From NCBI GenBank assembly GCA_033239125.1, contig BSWB01000008.1, positions 6,044,001-6,108,000 on the forward strand: DNA of 64,000 nucleotides, read 5' to 3'. The first letter of the stretch is position 1. Every line of letters begins with the position of its first letter. The notes beneath the pieces were generated by a model that did no database searches, was not told where the DNA came from, and saw only the letters and a list, made by a program, of their open reading frames with translations. Both the position numbers and the translations under genes were made by a program. Source of the DNA: Fagopyrum homotropicum. Taxonomy: Eukaryota; Streptophyta; Magnoliopsida; Caryophyllales; Polygonaceae. Of this stretch, positions 45,540-55,740 are shown piece by piece.

Positions 45540-46381
45540 TTGAGAATTGTTATTATATATTTTCCTTTTTTTAATAAATTTAATAAAGGAAACGTTATTT
45601 TAGACAAAAAAAAAGAAATAAGGTTACGGAATGGAAAAATCGAAACCTCACAAGTACCAAGTAGAAACGTGAAAAACTTTGACTACCATCCGGAAAACCC
45701 AAAAACCCAGGGTATCAAACGGAAAAATTCCAAAATAAAAGAGGACGATAAAAACCTTATTTAATAATGATAGTACGTAATTTTTTTTATTGATTTAAGT
45801 TTTATCTCTAAAAATATATGATTTTCCTTTGAAAAAAGTTGACCTAAGTCTGTGATATGCGTAATTCTTAGCCGATGAATATGCTCTCTAATTTCCTAAA
45901 AATCCTAAATTAATCAATCAACTCAATAACGATGTATTTAAGTGTGTTTTCTCACATTATTATTCATAAAAATATCAAATCTCCATACTTTCACTCATAG
46001 GAACAAAAACTATTAATTTTAAATCATTTATCAATAAAAATGCTTCAGTTTTTGTTTTTCTGGCCATCTTTCGTATTTTCATTTAAATTTCCGTGGTTTA
46101 TACTATAATTAGTTTCAAACCATTACCTTAATATAGTAAATCAAAATTTCATTTCAAACAAAAATCAAAAATAAATTGTTCTTCTATCTCCACCGGCATA
46201 CATTTTAGGTACTTTCTCTTCCAAATTTGTTCTCGATTCTATATGATATGATCATCGATTTATTCCTTTCACTTTCGCATCCAATCCTGATTTCTGAAGC
46301 CTGACCTTTCGTTGTTGTAGCAGGTTATTTTTGTTTTGTTTTTTGTTAACTTCATCACAAGCTTTGAAAATGCAATTACAG
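45540..46381 (+). promoter_or_regulatory. Upstream region and 5' UTR of the PP2C gene
   Basis: AT-rich unique sequence without TE similarity, containing pyrimidine-rich stretches near 46190-46290 typical of plant 5' UTRs. No TATA box can be chosen with confidence. Confidence 0.45.
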
Positions 46382-48517
46382 ATGCCCAAATCTTCAGGTT
46401 TTCTTTAACACGGGAATTTTAGTCTCTCTCTTTTTTTTTTTGTGTAATCTTTATCCTGTCAATTTAAGCAGTGAAATGGATGATTATTGTTTCAGCTTTT
46501 CAGTCTCCACACCAAGTTCGTGTCGAGGATTCTTCTGTTACTGGTGGAGGTGTCAGGTAAACCCCAGCCTCCTTTTCTGTTCGTTAGATCTGGTATTTGG
46601 TGATTGATAGGTTACGACAATGGAGGATGAAATCCAATATTGAAAAATAAAACATCGGTCTCTGTTTGAGAATGTTCGTTTTGCGAAGAACGATTTCTCT
46701 ATCAACGATTGTAATTTTGTATGTTGGGAATTGATCAATTTAGTAGTAATCGAGCGAACTGTTGATTAATTGGAAGTCAAATGAAGGACGGCGTTGGAAC
46801 TTGAAGGATTCTTGTGTAGATATGATTCTCCATCAAGCATGTAAATTATGGATTTACTAGTTTTGATACTTGTAATGTAGTTTTTCTTTCGATGTTTGGG
46901 AGCATTTGACGGTTTTCTCTGACATTTAGATAGATTAATGCAAAATTAGAAGCTAATCTGGTGATAACAATTGTGTCTAAACATTTGCTGCATTCTGACA
47001 GTCAAGATGGAAAGTTTAATTACGGATATGCAAGCGCCCGTGGAAAGAGGTCGTCAATGGAGGATTTCTATGAGACAAGAATTGATGGTGTAGGAGGAGA
47101 GCTAGTTGGATTATTTGGTGTTTTTGATGGTACATGTCATCTTGAATGTATTTAATTTCCTATCCTAATATTGAATTGCTTTCATCTTCAATTTATAACA
47201 GCATATAGTGATTATTGATTTTTGGGGTCAGGGCATGGCGGTGCCCGAGCGGCAGAATATGTGAAGCAAAATTTGTTCAGCAATCTCATTAAGCATCCGA
47301 AGTTCATTTCTGATACCCAATCTGCTATAGGTTTGCTTCCTCACTGATGTTCATATCTTTAAATTTGAGAGGATAAATGAAGCATGTAGACATCTCATCT
47401 GCTTGACTGCTTCCTGCAGCTGATGCCTACACGCATACTGACTCGGAACTTTTGAAGAGTGAGAATAACCAAAATAAGGATGCTGGATCAACAGCCTCAA
47501 CTGCCATCCTCGTTGGTGATCGGTTGTTGATTGCAAATGTTGGTGATTCTAGAGCTGTCATTTCCCGCGGTGGTCAAGGCAAAACTCTATTCATTGGAAT
47601 CACTGAATGCTGATAAATGTTTTTACAAAGAGATTTGTTTTTTTTTGTTTTCTAGTATTCACTTGTTAGCACATTGTGTATGGAACCCGTCCAGCCGTTG
47701 CTGTTTCTCGAGACCACAAGCCGGACCAAAGTGATGAGAGGCAGAGAATTGAAGATGCAGGAGGTTTTGTCATGTGGGCTGGTGAGGACATATGTTACAG
47801 ACAATTGCCTATTTTGTTTTCTGGTCAGTTCGTAATGACTTGCGGTTCTTAATCTAGGAACATGGAGGGTCGGAGGTGTTCTTGCTGTCTCACGTGCTTT
47901 CGGTGATAAGCTTTTGAAGCAATACGTTGTTGCTGATCCGGAGATTCAGGTTTGATGCGAAATTCATCATCACATTGTTGTTGGATTACATTGAGTGCCC
48001 GTTTGGTTAGAACTAAATGAAATGAAAATGGTTATGTTATTTTCATTTTGTTAAAAGACTTTTATCTAACATTCCATTTTAGTCGTTAAACAAACATGAT
48101 TTTTGATTGATTCAGTAATATTCCGCGTTTTCGGGAATGATTCTTAGCAATTCCAAACAGACTCTAATATTGCTCGTTCCAATTTCAGGAACAAAAGGTT
48201 GACAGCTCTCTCGAATTTCTTATCCTTGCCAGTGATGGCCTATGGGATGTTGTGTCTAACGATGTATGTTCTTTCATCCTTCTTAGTTTACTTTAACAAG
48301 TGAAAACACCATGGTATCCGATTACAAATTGAATAAACAGGAGGCAGTTGCGATGGTGAAACCGTTTTCGGACTCGGAAGATGCAGCTAAGAAGCTGATG
48401 CAGGAAGCGTACCAAAGAGGGAGTGCTGACAACATAACGTGCGTTGTGGTTCGGTTCCTTGCGAACAACAAGCATCAACACTCTGCCTCGTCGTCACAGA
48501 AACCTGCTAAGGCCTAA
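46382..48517 (+). CDS. Protein phosphatase 2C family protein (plant PP2C), nine coding exons
   Basis: Exons by splice signals and unbroken frame: 46382-46397, 46496-46556, 47002-47129, 47232-47330, 47420-47578, 47695-47781, 47858-47949, 48189-48263, 48341-48517; 297 residues. PP2C motifs in order: GKRSSMEDFYETRIDG, LFGVFDGHGGARAAEYVK (metal-binding Asp), DAGSTASTAILVGD, NVGDSRAVISRGG, AVSRDHKPDQSDERQRI, WRVGGVLAVSRAFGD, LEFLILASDGLWDVVSND, and GSADNITCVVVRF with the last metal-binding Asp. It is a Mg/Mn-dependent Ser/Thr phosphatase of the compact group lacking long extensions, probably soluble, without signal peptide. Intron 5 is GC-AG (CAAG|GCAAAA at 47579). The first exon is only 16 nt, so the N-terminus is the least sure part; an ATG at 46480 is an alternative. 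All motifs are intact, so the gene is probably functional. Confidence 0.9.
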
Positions 48518-49599
48518 ATGAACTTGTCTTCGGCCTTCATGGGCATCCCTTATAGCTCAAGTGTTCATATAAAAGCTCTGTTTTCTCCCCTTAGCAAGTT
48601 AACTGTATGTCTAATTGTTTTCTTCTTGATTTCTATATTTGGATGCTAGATCCTGTAATGGAGTACTAAACTATTGTGCATAATCTTCGTTTTTCTAAAC
48701 CTTAGGTTGTATCTATACACATAATAAGGTAGTATTCTTTTTTTTATTAATAAATTAACGAGAAATTCTCTTTTTGCACATTTTTCAATTTGACACCAAT
48801 TATTCGTCAAATATTATGGATTTTTTTTTCAGAATAATAAAAGAACAGACTTACTATTGGGACGGACGAACGCATATATAGGCGAGTCTACCCCAATGTA
48901 ATGACAAGTGCTTCAGGTTCGAATTCTTCTCCAATAATTTTGGTCATTATCTGAAGATTTGTTCAATTCTGGTTGGTTGAGAGCATTTGCAAGATTACAT
49001 CAAGCCCATCTCTCCCTATCTTGGTTTTGCATCCTCCAAAGGCAACCGACTTCAATGATATGTTAGTTTGGAGCTGTAAAGCCGAGAACTTAAATCCGGA
49101 AATAGGATGGTCTACACAATTTCCTTACCTTTCGCTTGAATTGCATATTTGTGTCTCATGTTCTCATCCGTTGATGTTATTTTTTGTTTTTGTTTGTTCT
49201 TTCAAGCACGATGGTTCTCATCCTTTAATGTTACTTTTTTTTGTTGATTCTTTCAAGCACGATGGTCGGTCCGTTTGTCATTTTGTGATCTCTTGATATA
49301 CTAGCTTTGTCTAGTGCGTTGAATTCCTTTCTTTATAAAAAAAATTGTGTAACGGATTATAGATCGAGATCATGTGCGTACGAGCGACATGCATGTTAGG
49401 CACAAGCCCAACACATAAGCTCGAGGTTAATACGGTCTAGATATCCGAGTTTAACACTTAGCTGAACACTAATGGAAATAGAGCTGAGATAAAGGGGGTG
49501 ATGGACATATTAGCAACCTTACTGAAATAGCAGCCGAATGATGTACCCAAGATCTAGTTAGTAAATTGCATGTAATGTAATTTAAAAAATATTTGATAA
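48518..49599. other. PP2C 3' UTR and intergenic sequence
   Basis: 3' UTR probably to about 48730. Beyond it is AT-rich sequence without recognisable genes. 49159-49265 holds two imperfect copies of a unit of about 55 bp (gttctcatcc...ctttcaagcacgatgg). The frame at 48973-49296 crosses this repeat and resembles nothing I know. Confidence 0.5.
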
Positions 49600-50215
49600 G
49601 AAGGGGTGAACGGTTCCCCGCGCTAAAAGCTCTTATTTATAAAACACAGACAAACTACATCCGAGTCAAACGTGGGAACTAGACCCCTCTAAGGTCCTCT
49701 AACAACAAAGCTCTAACAAATAAAAGGGGATCCAAAAAAGGATGGGCCCTGAAATCACAAGAGAAAACAAAATTAGCAAGTGAATCCGGCACTCTATTGT
49801 CTTCCCGAAACATATGACCGAAACTAATATTCCAATGACGGGTGAGGAAGTCTTGGTAACGAGTCACCAAGCTAGAAAGCGGGTGAGTTTGACTCATCCC
49901 TTTCTCAATGAAACCAATCACCACAAGAATCGTTATTCCGAACAAGATATTCCAACACATCTTCATTGATGTCACCACGTCAATGCTCACATTCTAGAAC
50001 ATTCACTCATCCCAATAACACACCTTGTAACTCCTTGGGCACCAATCCAGTCCAAACGTTCCGTGCAAAATCACAATCTCGTAGAATGTGCAAGAGTGAC
50101 TCATCTGTATTTGAGGCGCATGACATTACAGAGATTGAGTCATATGTCGTCGAGAACACTCGAAATTTGTGAGAGGACCCCCCTCCCCCCCCCCCCCCAC
50201 AAACAAGTTGCCACA
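49600..50215 (-). pseudogene. Second LINE, 3' part (zf-RVT and RNase H), split by element 3
   Basis: Minus strand: a zf-RVT remnant (CASNTDESLLHILRDCDFARNVW, near 50130-50060) followed by an RNase H domain end (HPLSSLVTRYQDFLTRHWNISFGHMFREDNRVPDSLANF, near 49900-49770). A C-run at 50179-50198 (poly-G on the sense strand) interrupts the reading. The upstream part of the same LINE continues at 63534-64000 (VWKLKTQERVRYF just before the break). Confidence 0.8.
50211..50215. other. Target-site duplication of element 3 (ccaca, left copy)
   Basis: ccaca before TGTTCGCCC at 50216; repeated at 63529-63533 after TGCTAACA. Confidence 0.92.
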
Positions 50216-51985
50216 TGTTCGCCCTTAGAGGTGTGTGCAAATAAATTTTAAATTTATAAAACTAGAATCAAGCGGCGAACCCGCAGTGTACGGATCAACG
50301 TAGTTAAGCAAGAATTCCAGAGTATCGAACACAGGGATTTGGGTGGGAACAAATTCAATTGCAGATTATCAAGCGAGTAAATATGAGAGTTTTGCAAATA
50401 TTGGGAAAACAACAACCCTAAAGATCCAAGTATCAAGCTGTGGCAATCGATTCAAGATATACTAATGATATAAAGACAGAGTTGAGATATGCAAAGGTAT
50501 GCTAATGTAAGGTAATCGTACGGTGAAGTTCCAAAAACCTTATATGACTCACCTACAAGATACTCCCTATACAGGTTGTTGAGGCTCAATATAGAAAGGT
50601 TCTAAAGGTGAGAATTAGTGTCAAATACCCATACTTGTAATCCAAGGATCAAGACTAACTTAGCCGATTATGGTTATGACACTCACAATCGAGGTAGAGG
50701 TTGTTGAGGCTTCACTACCACCTAGAAAAGACAAGTCTAAACTAAATTAAAGCAAATCTTTAACTTTGGACTAAAGTAAAAGCAGGTTCGTAAACTTAAG
50801 GGAAATTACGGTTGGATCTTGAGACTCCACGGCCGTGGAACTCAAAAACAACCCGTAATTTAGGGTTCGTCGGCGATTCTCTCTAACTCTCAGGGTCTAA
50901 TCTGTTTACGATCAATCTATCATCATCTAAGCCACAACTATCAACCCTTCACCTTAGAATTGTTAAGGATTTTTAGCCAATAACCGTCATGTTGATATCA
51001 ATTCAAGGATTAAAAGATAGAAAGATGAAAACTTTCAATAATCTTCAAACCAATCTCAAAGTCACAATCGAGAACAAATATTGTCAATGGATTCAGAATA
51101 AAGCAAACAATCACAATGTTAGGAAAGAAAGGAGAACGGGATGTCAATCCGTTTTCCAAATCAAACCTAAATAAGAAGAAAGATCTTCTTGTAACAATCT
51201 TCCAAAAGCTTCGATCTTCCGCCAATCCGGAGATCTCAACAGCAATTTCCACCAAAAGTGCGAGATTAGGGCAAGTCCCAGATGCGAACTTCGATCTCCA
51301 ATGAGATGTCAATGATTCCAAGCAAGGGCTCCAACGACGTTGAAATTCTCTAAGCGTAGATGAAGCGTGGATTGCCAAAATTCCCTAAGCGATGATTAAG
51401 CGATTATGACGGAATCTTGCTTCGTCCGTCTTTTTATAGGGCAAGATAAAATATCGGCCCGACCCAATCTTCAAAAGATCGTGGCTTCAAAATGTGGCGA
51501 AAAAGATCGCCAAGATCACGGTCGTGGAAGATTCCACGACCGTAATTTAGAGCGTGGATTATGTCACGGTTTGAACCATATGTTCCACGGCCGTAATAGT
51601 TTCTGGAATGCATCACGCCTCTCTTTGTAGTGTTCCACGGCCATGGAACTAAACGTGGTTTGTAGTACGGCCGTATTTTAGAGCGTGGTTCAGGGCAAGA
51701 ACGTGATTCTTCCCTAGCCTCGTGCATTCCTCAAGTTGAACTCCAATTTGCTCCTAATAATGCCCTCAATCTATGGACATATTCAATCAACTCTTCTTTG
51801 CTCGATTCCGCTCGGAAATGACTCTCAATCACCTATATTTCAACATAAAGCTAGTGTAGATATCCATATCGATAATATAGGTAATACTAGCTCACATATG
51901 CAATGATGCTCAATCAAAGACTATCAATATGAATCAAACATACTTAGAAAACGTGCCTAAATTATCACAATATTTCATGCTAACA
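50216..51985 (-). repeat. 3' LTR of element 3
   Basis: 1770 bp; sense TGTTAGCATG...GGGCGAACA. TATAAAAA at 51438-51431; CCACGGCCGTGG-type clusters at 51516-51700 and 50814-50870. Unlike elements A, B, 1 and 2 it lacks clear GAGACTTACCCGGTAA repeats. Confidence 0.93.
51431..51438 (-). promoter_or_regulatory. TATA box in the LTR of element 3
   Basis: TATAAAAA on the sense strand (GCCCTATAAAAAGACGG); the same at 62974-62981 in the 5' LTR. The word cluster ends about 80 nt upstream. Confidence 0.65.
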
Positions 51986-53339
51986 AATAACCTCATACTT
52001 AACACTTGCTTGTCCCTAAGCAAGGTCTTTCAAAAAGCTTTAAACAAGAGTTAGGATGAAATATGTGTACCTTCTTTTGGATGAACGTGCCTTCTAAAGA
52101 ATAGATCATTCTCAAACCTTGCCTCAATCTTTTATCAAACTTTCACACACTCAATCAAAAAGTAAAAAGCAAAGAAAATTCATGAATCAATTCAACTTCT
52201 AAACAAGCATCATAACCTTTAAACATTATCAAAATCAATCATAAGAAACTTCAATTTAGATCAACAAGTCATACAACATTCTTTTGATCTTAAGGACTTC
52301 CAAAGAAAAGGTCTAGAATATGGAAAGGAAGGGAAAAACTTTAAGGAAATGTGGTGCATGAATCCGGGAAAGTGGACAACTACCTTCTTCTTCTTTTGCG
52401 GTTTCCGCAACACTTCAACTTAGAGCTTCGCTCTCTTCTTTTCATTTTTCGACTTTACTTTTGGAGTTATGGACAGAGGTGCACAAAAACCGAAGCCTAG
52501 GAGATTGGCGTTTCTCAATTTTTATGAGATGCCTCAAACCCTTAGCGCACATACCATAATCCGCTAGGAATATCGCTCAATCCGACTTTGGCAAGACACA
52601 AACACCCGGCTATGTGAATGGTGCCGAGTTACTCATCATCATGATTGACTTCCCCAAACCTAGAATTTCTTTCTATTCTTTTGATTGCAAAAATTTGCTC
52701 TCATGGCCCTCCCACATCAAACATGCCTTTTTCATTCACTTCTCCAAATTCCCGGACAGGTAGAGGAGGCTAATATTTCAATGAGGAGCTAAAATGGTCA
52801 AAAGAAAGAAGAAAGAAAATTCGAATTGCCTTAATCATTTCAACAAGAAGTATAAGAACTTATAGTGTGATTTCAACTTCAATTTCTCAACATGATTTAG
52901 GTAACATTTTTCACATTATAAAACTTGCAAAAGAGGTAAAATTCATTCATTCAAATTCTTTTCAATTCACAATTCTTTTAAGCATGCAATTGTCATCAAA
53001 CTCAATTCACAAGTAGTGATTATCATAGAAATCATCTCAATTCATTAGAAGCACAAAATTTTTCAAAATTTTCAAAATTTTTCAATTTTTATGGGTTTTT
53101 CAAGTTCTTTTTCATGCAATGCGATAATGAAACGTGAAACACATAATGAACATGCAATGATAGTCTCAAATGAAAGCAAGCATAGTAAGTAGAGTTATTA
53201 CAAACTTTTAGTACATCCCACCCCATACTTAGGACGAATATTGTCCCTAATGTTCAAAAGAAAGAAAGAAAAGAAGAAAAGAAAAAGAAACTCACAAAGT
53301 GGTGGCGAGAATGTCTAAAACGAATGGTCATGCATCATA
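51986..53339 (-). other. 3' non-coding region of element 3
   Basis: No ORF. Holds the hairpin (52024-52005), a purine-rich tract (AAGTATGAGG) and the conserved non-coding element (about 52660-52480: GAGTAACTCGGCACC, TTGCCAAAGTC, GGTATGTGCGC, GAGGCATCTC, CCTAGGCTTCGG). Confidence 0.82.
52005..52024 (-). other. Hairpin before the 3' LTR of element 3
   Basis: Sense CTTGCTTA-GGGA-CAAGCAAG: seven pairs and an A:C mismatch at the loop. Confidence 0.82.
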
Positions 53340-54920
53340 TCACTGCGGTGCTGGCGGCGGCGGGAATGGAGAGAAGCTCGGATCGTAGAACCGCCCAAAC
53401 TGCTGGCGGTAGACGTCCCTCATCATGTGGTCAAGGTCGTCTAAACGTCCGTCTCTAGCATCCGCCCGGATCTCTAGCGCTCCTACTCTCTCTGAAAGTC
53501 CGGTAGCCCAATCCGGCATCTGCTCGTACCATCCCGGGGCCTGACTGTACCATGCTGGGGCGTCGGATGGTGCTGGTGCTGGTGGAGGTGCTGCTGGCTG
53601 CTCGGTGGACCAAGGAGGGGGAACGCCATACCATGCGGGAGGTGTGGTCATCCACGTGGGCCTCTCACTCACGCTAGCGCGACGAGATGACGAGCCTGAG
53701 GCTCTAGCTGGACGTGGAGAGCGTCTAGGTACATCTGGGGCCGCCTCCGGCTGGTCCGGAAACGTGCCAAACTCCTGCTCGGCTCCTCCTCCACTCTCAA
53801 ACTGATCTCCCATATCCTCCTCCTCGACAACCGGTGGTGGGACATAAGGGGGAGCTACTATCCTATTCGCATGCATCGCAGCGAACGTATCCTTCCAATT
53901 ATGGCGTCCCGCCATAATGGAGTACTCTGGCAGCCACTCTATACCCCTACCCGTCCTACTCTCCCAAGGCATGCCCGCATAAGGCGGACCTCTATGTGTG
54001 GGGAAGATGAGACCTCTAACCATGAAAGCATGTAGCCCTAAAGGTACGGCCGGTATGCGGGTGCAAGCAGAAAAGTCGACACCAAAACTCCTAGCAATGT
54101 GGGTAACTATCCCACCATATCCAATGTTCCCCTTCTTCTTGTTCTTGAGCTTGCTCATCGTAGCAGCCAAGAGAGTGGCACAATCAGCCCGGCGTCCATA
54201 AAGCATGCAGTAAAGCAAGAATAGCTCATCCGTCTTGATCTTTTGGGGCGTCTCCGTCCTAGGAAATAGACACTCTGAAAGAACACGATGAGCTATCTTC
54301 AAGGCTAGATGGTACATCAATCTAGCCTTGGTGTCAGCGGGTTGCCAACGGTCCTCGTCGGCGTAAATCATTGCAACCTCCTTCCAAAAGTCCTTGGGGT
54401 AAACACCACTCGAAAATCGACCATTGAAGGTCTCATGGAATCCAAAAATGGTCCCAAACTCACGGATACTCAACTGATAATCTCTCTCCATAAGGCGGAA
54501 AGAGACGGTCCTATCGACGTGGCTGTGCTCAAAGGATGTCACAACCTCCCATGTAATCTCCTCATATGCGTCTTCTCGGATAGCCGAGAAGACAACTAAT
54601 CCGGCTCTATCCAAGAGCCAAGTGAGGTCATCAACAATGTTGAGAGGAGTTAGATCCTCCAACAACAAATATCTAGGGCCAATCACTGGCCTCTCCTTGA
54701 TCCTATCAAGTGCATCAAGATGGTCATCGTGTATGGTCGGGACTCTAGGGTGAGGGGGTGAAGATGGAGGTGAAGGTGAGGATGGAGGTGAAGGTGAAGA
54801 GGGTGGTGGTGCCCTAGAGGATGAGGAGGAGGAGGGATTACCCTTCCTCTTCTTATTCTGCTCATTCTTCTTCTCTTTTATCCTCCCTGAAACTCTTCTC
54901 ACAAAATCCATTCTGCTCAA
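53340..54920 (-). CDS. Second ORF of element 3 (Athila ORF-1-like, in the env position)
   Basis: 526 codons, ATG at 54920, same strand as gag-pol and 0.8 kb downstream of it. N-terminus basic (RVSGRIKEKKNEQNKKRKG) then a Ser/Pro-rich low-complexity stretch (~30-65). The middle (~75-350) is folded-looking: WLLDRAGLVVFSAIREDAYEE, TVSFRLMERDYQLSIREFG and FGFHETFNGRFSSGVYP; this resembles the domain of Athila ORF-1 family proteins of plant elements as I know it. The C-terminal third is acidic then Pro/Trp-rich (repeats of PPAWY/APAWY/APGWY), ending in a short coiled coil (SERVGALEIRADARDGRLDD). No signal peptide or transmembrane segment is visible, so an envelope role is not supported. Function unknown. 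Absent from elements 1 and 2. Confidence 0.8.
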   Translation of the reverse strand: MSRMDFVRRVSGRIKEKKNEQNKKRKGNPSSSSSSRAPPPSSPSPPSSPSPPSSPPHPRVPTIHDDHLDALDRIKERPVIGPRYLLLEDLTPLNIVDDLTWLLDRAGLVVFSAIREDAYEEITWEVVTSFEHSHVDRTVSFRLMERDYQLSIREFGTIFGFHETFNGRFSSGVYPKDFWKEVAMIYADEDRWQPADTKARLMYHLALKIAHRVLSECLFPRTETPQKIKTDELFLLYCMLYGRRADCATLLAATMSKLKNKKKGNIGYGGIVTHIARSFGVDFSACTRIPAVPLGLHAFMVRGLIFPTHRGPPYAGMPWESRTGRGIEWLPEYSIMAGRHNWKDTFAAMHANRIVAPPYVPPPVVEEEDMGDQFESGGGAEQEFGTFPDQPEAAPDVPRRSPRPARASGSSSRRASVSERPTWMTTPPAWYGVPPPWSTEQPAAPPPAPAPSDAPAWYSQAPGWYEQMPDWATGLSERVGALEIRADARDGRLDDLDHMMRDVYRQQFGRFYDPSFSPFPPPPAPQ

Positions 54921-55740
54921 AATTACGGTCTGTTCTTCAGCAAACCACGGCCGTAATTTACCCAGAGACCGTGATTCGTCTCAGAAAATCACAAATCTCA
55001 GCAAATTCACAATCAATCTCCACAACAGGCTGTCCTAGTCTAATTTCCTCAAATCTCAATCAGTTCTTCCTAAAAATCTCTAACAAAAACAACCAAATCA
55101 GCGAGAATCAAGAAGGGAAAAGAAAACCTCTTTTTCGGATTGAAAAATCCGAAATGCACGTTTGTTGGTGAATTTCCGTTCGATTCGTCGCTTGGATCTT
55201 GTTTGTGGTTGAATTTGCTGCAGTTTGGGAAGAAGAATCGTTGAAAACGATTAGGAAACGAAGATTTGAGAAGGGGTCGTGGTGTTTCGGCACTTAGGTC
55301 TTGGAAAGAGGGGTTTTTGGGATGAATTTGTGAAGAATGTGGCTTATATAGTTGCAGGCAAAATTTTGAAAATCACGGTCTGTCGGGGTGTTCCACGGCC
55401 GTGGAAGTGTACGGAACCGTGGTTTTGGTGATTTTTCAAAGGCTTTTGGAAATTACGGCCACTGTAGCTATGACGACCGTAATTTAGACCGTGGAACCCT
55501 CTGTAAAGCTCCAAAGTCCAAATTTCGTCACTCCTCTTCAACATCATCCTCCTCTTTTCCTTTTCCATTGATCCTACATCCAAAAACACGAACATACCGG
55601 AAGAAATTGAGGGAAAAACAAAGCAAAAACGTCTATACTAAGCTAATCTATGAATCGAAAATAAAAACAAAAATGCAATACCTTGGGTTGCCTCCCAAGA
55701 AGCGCTTTGTTTAAGGTCCGTAGCTAGACCAATCTCGCAC
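54921..55740 (-). other. Spacer between gag-pol and second ORF of element 3
   Basis: 820 bp. Contains two CCACGG/ACGGCC word clusters (54944-54980 and 55373-55498), one just upstream of the second ORF's ATG, so it may act as its leader or promoter. No ORF. Confidence 0.7.

Noticed and set aside
48973..49296. Possible small gene downstream of PP2C
   Set aside because: Crosses an imperfect tandem repeat; no splice or domain support.
53340..54920. Envelope gene
   Set aside because: Only the position suggests it; there is no signal peptide, membrane segment or cysteine pattern of an envelope protein.
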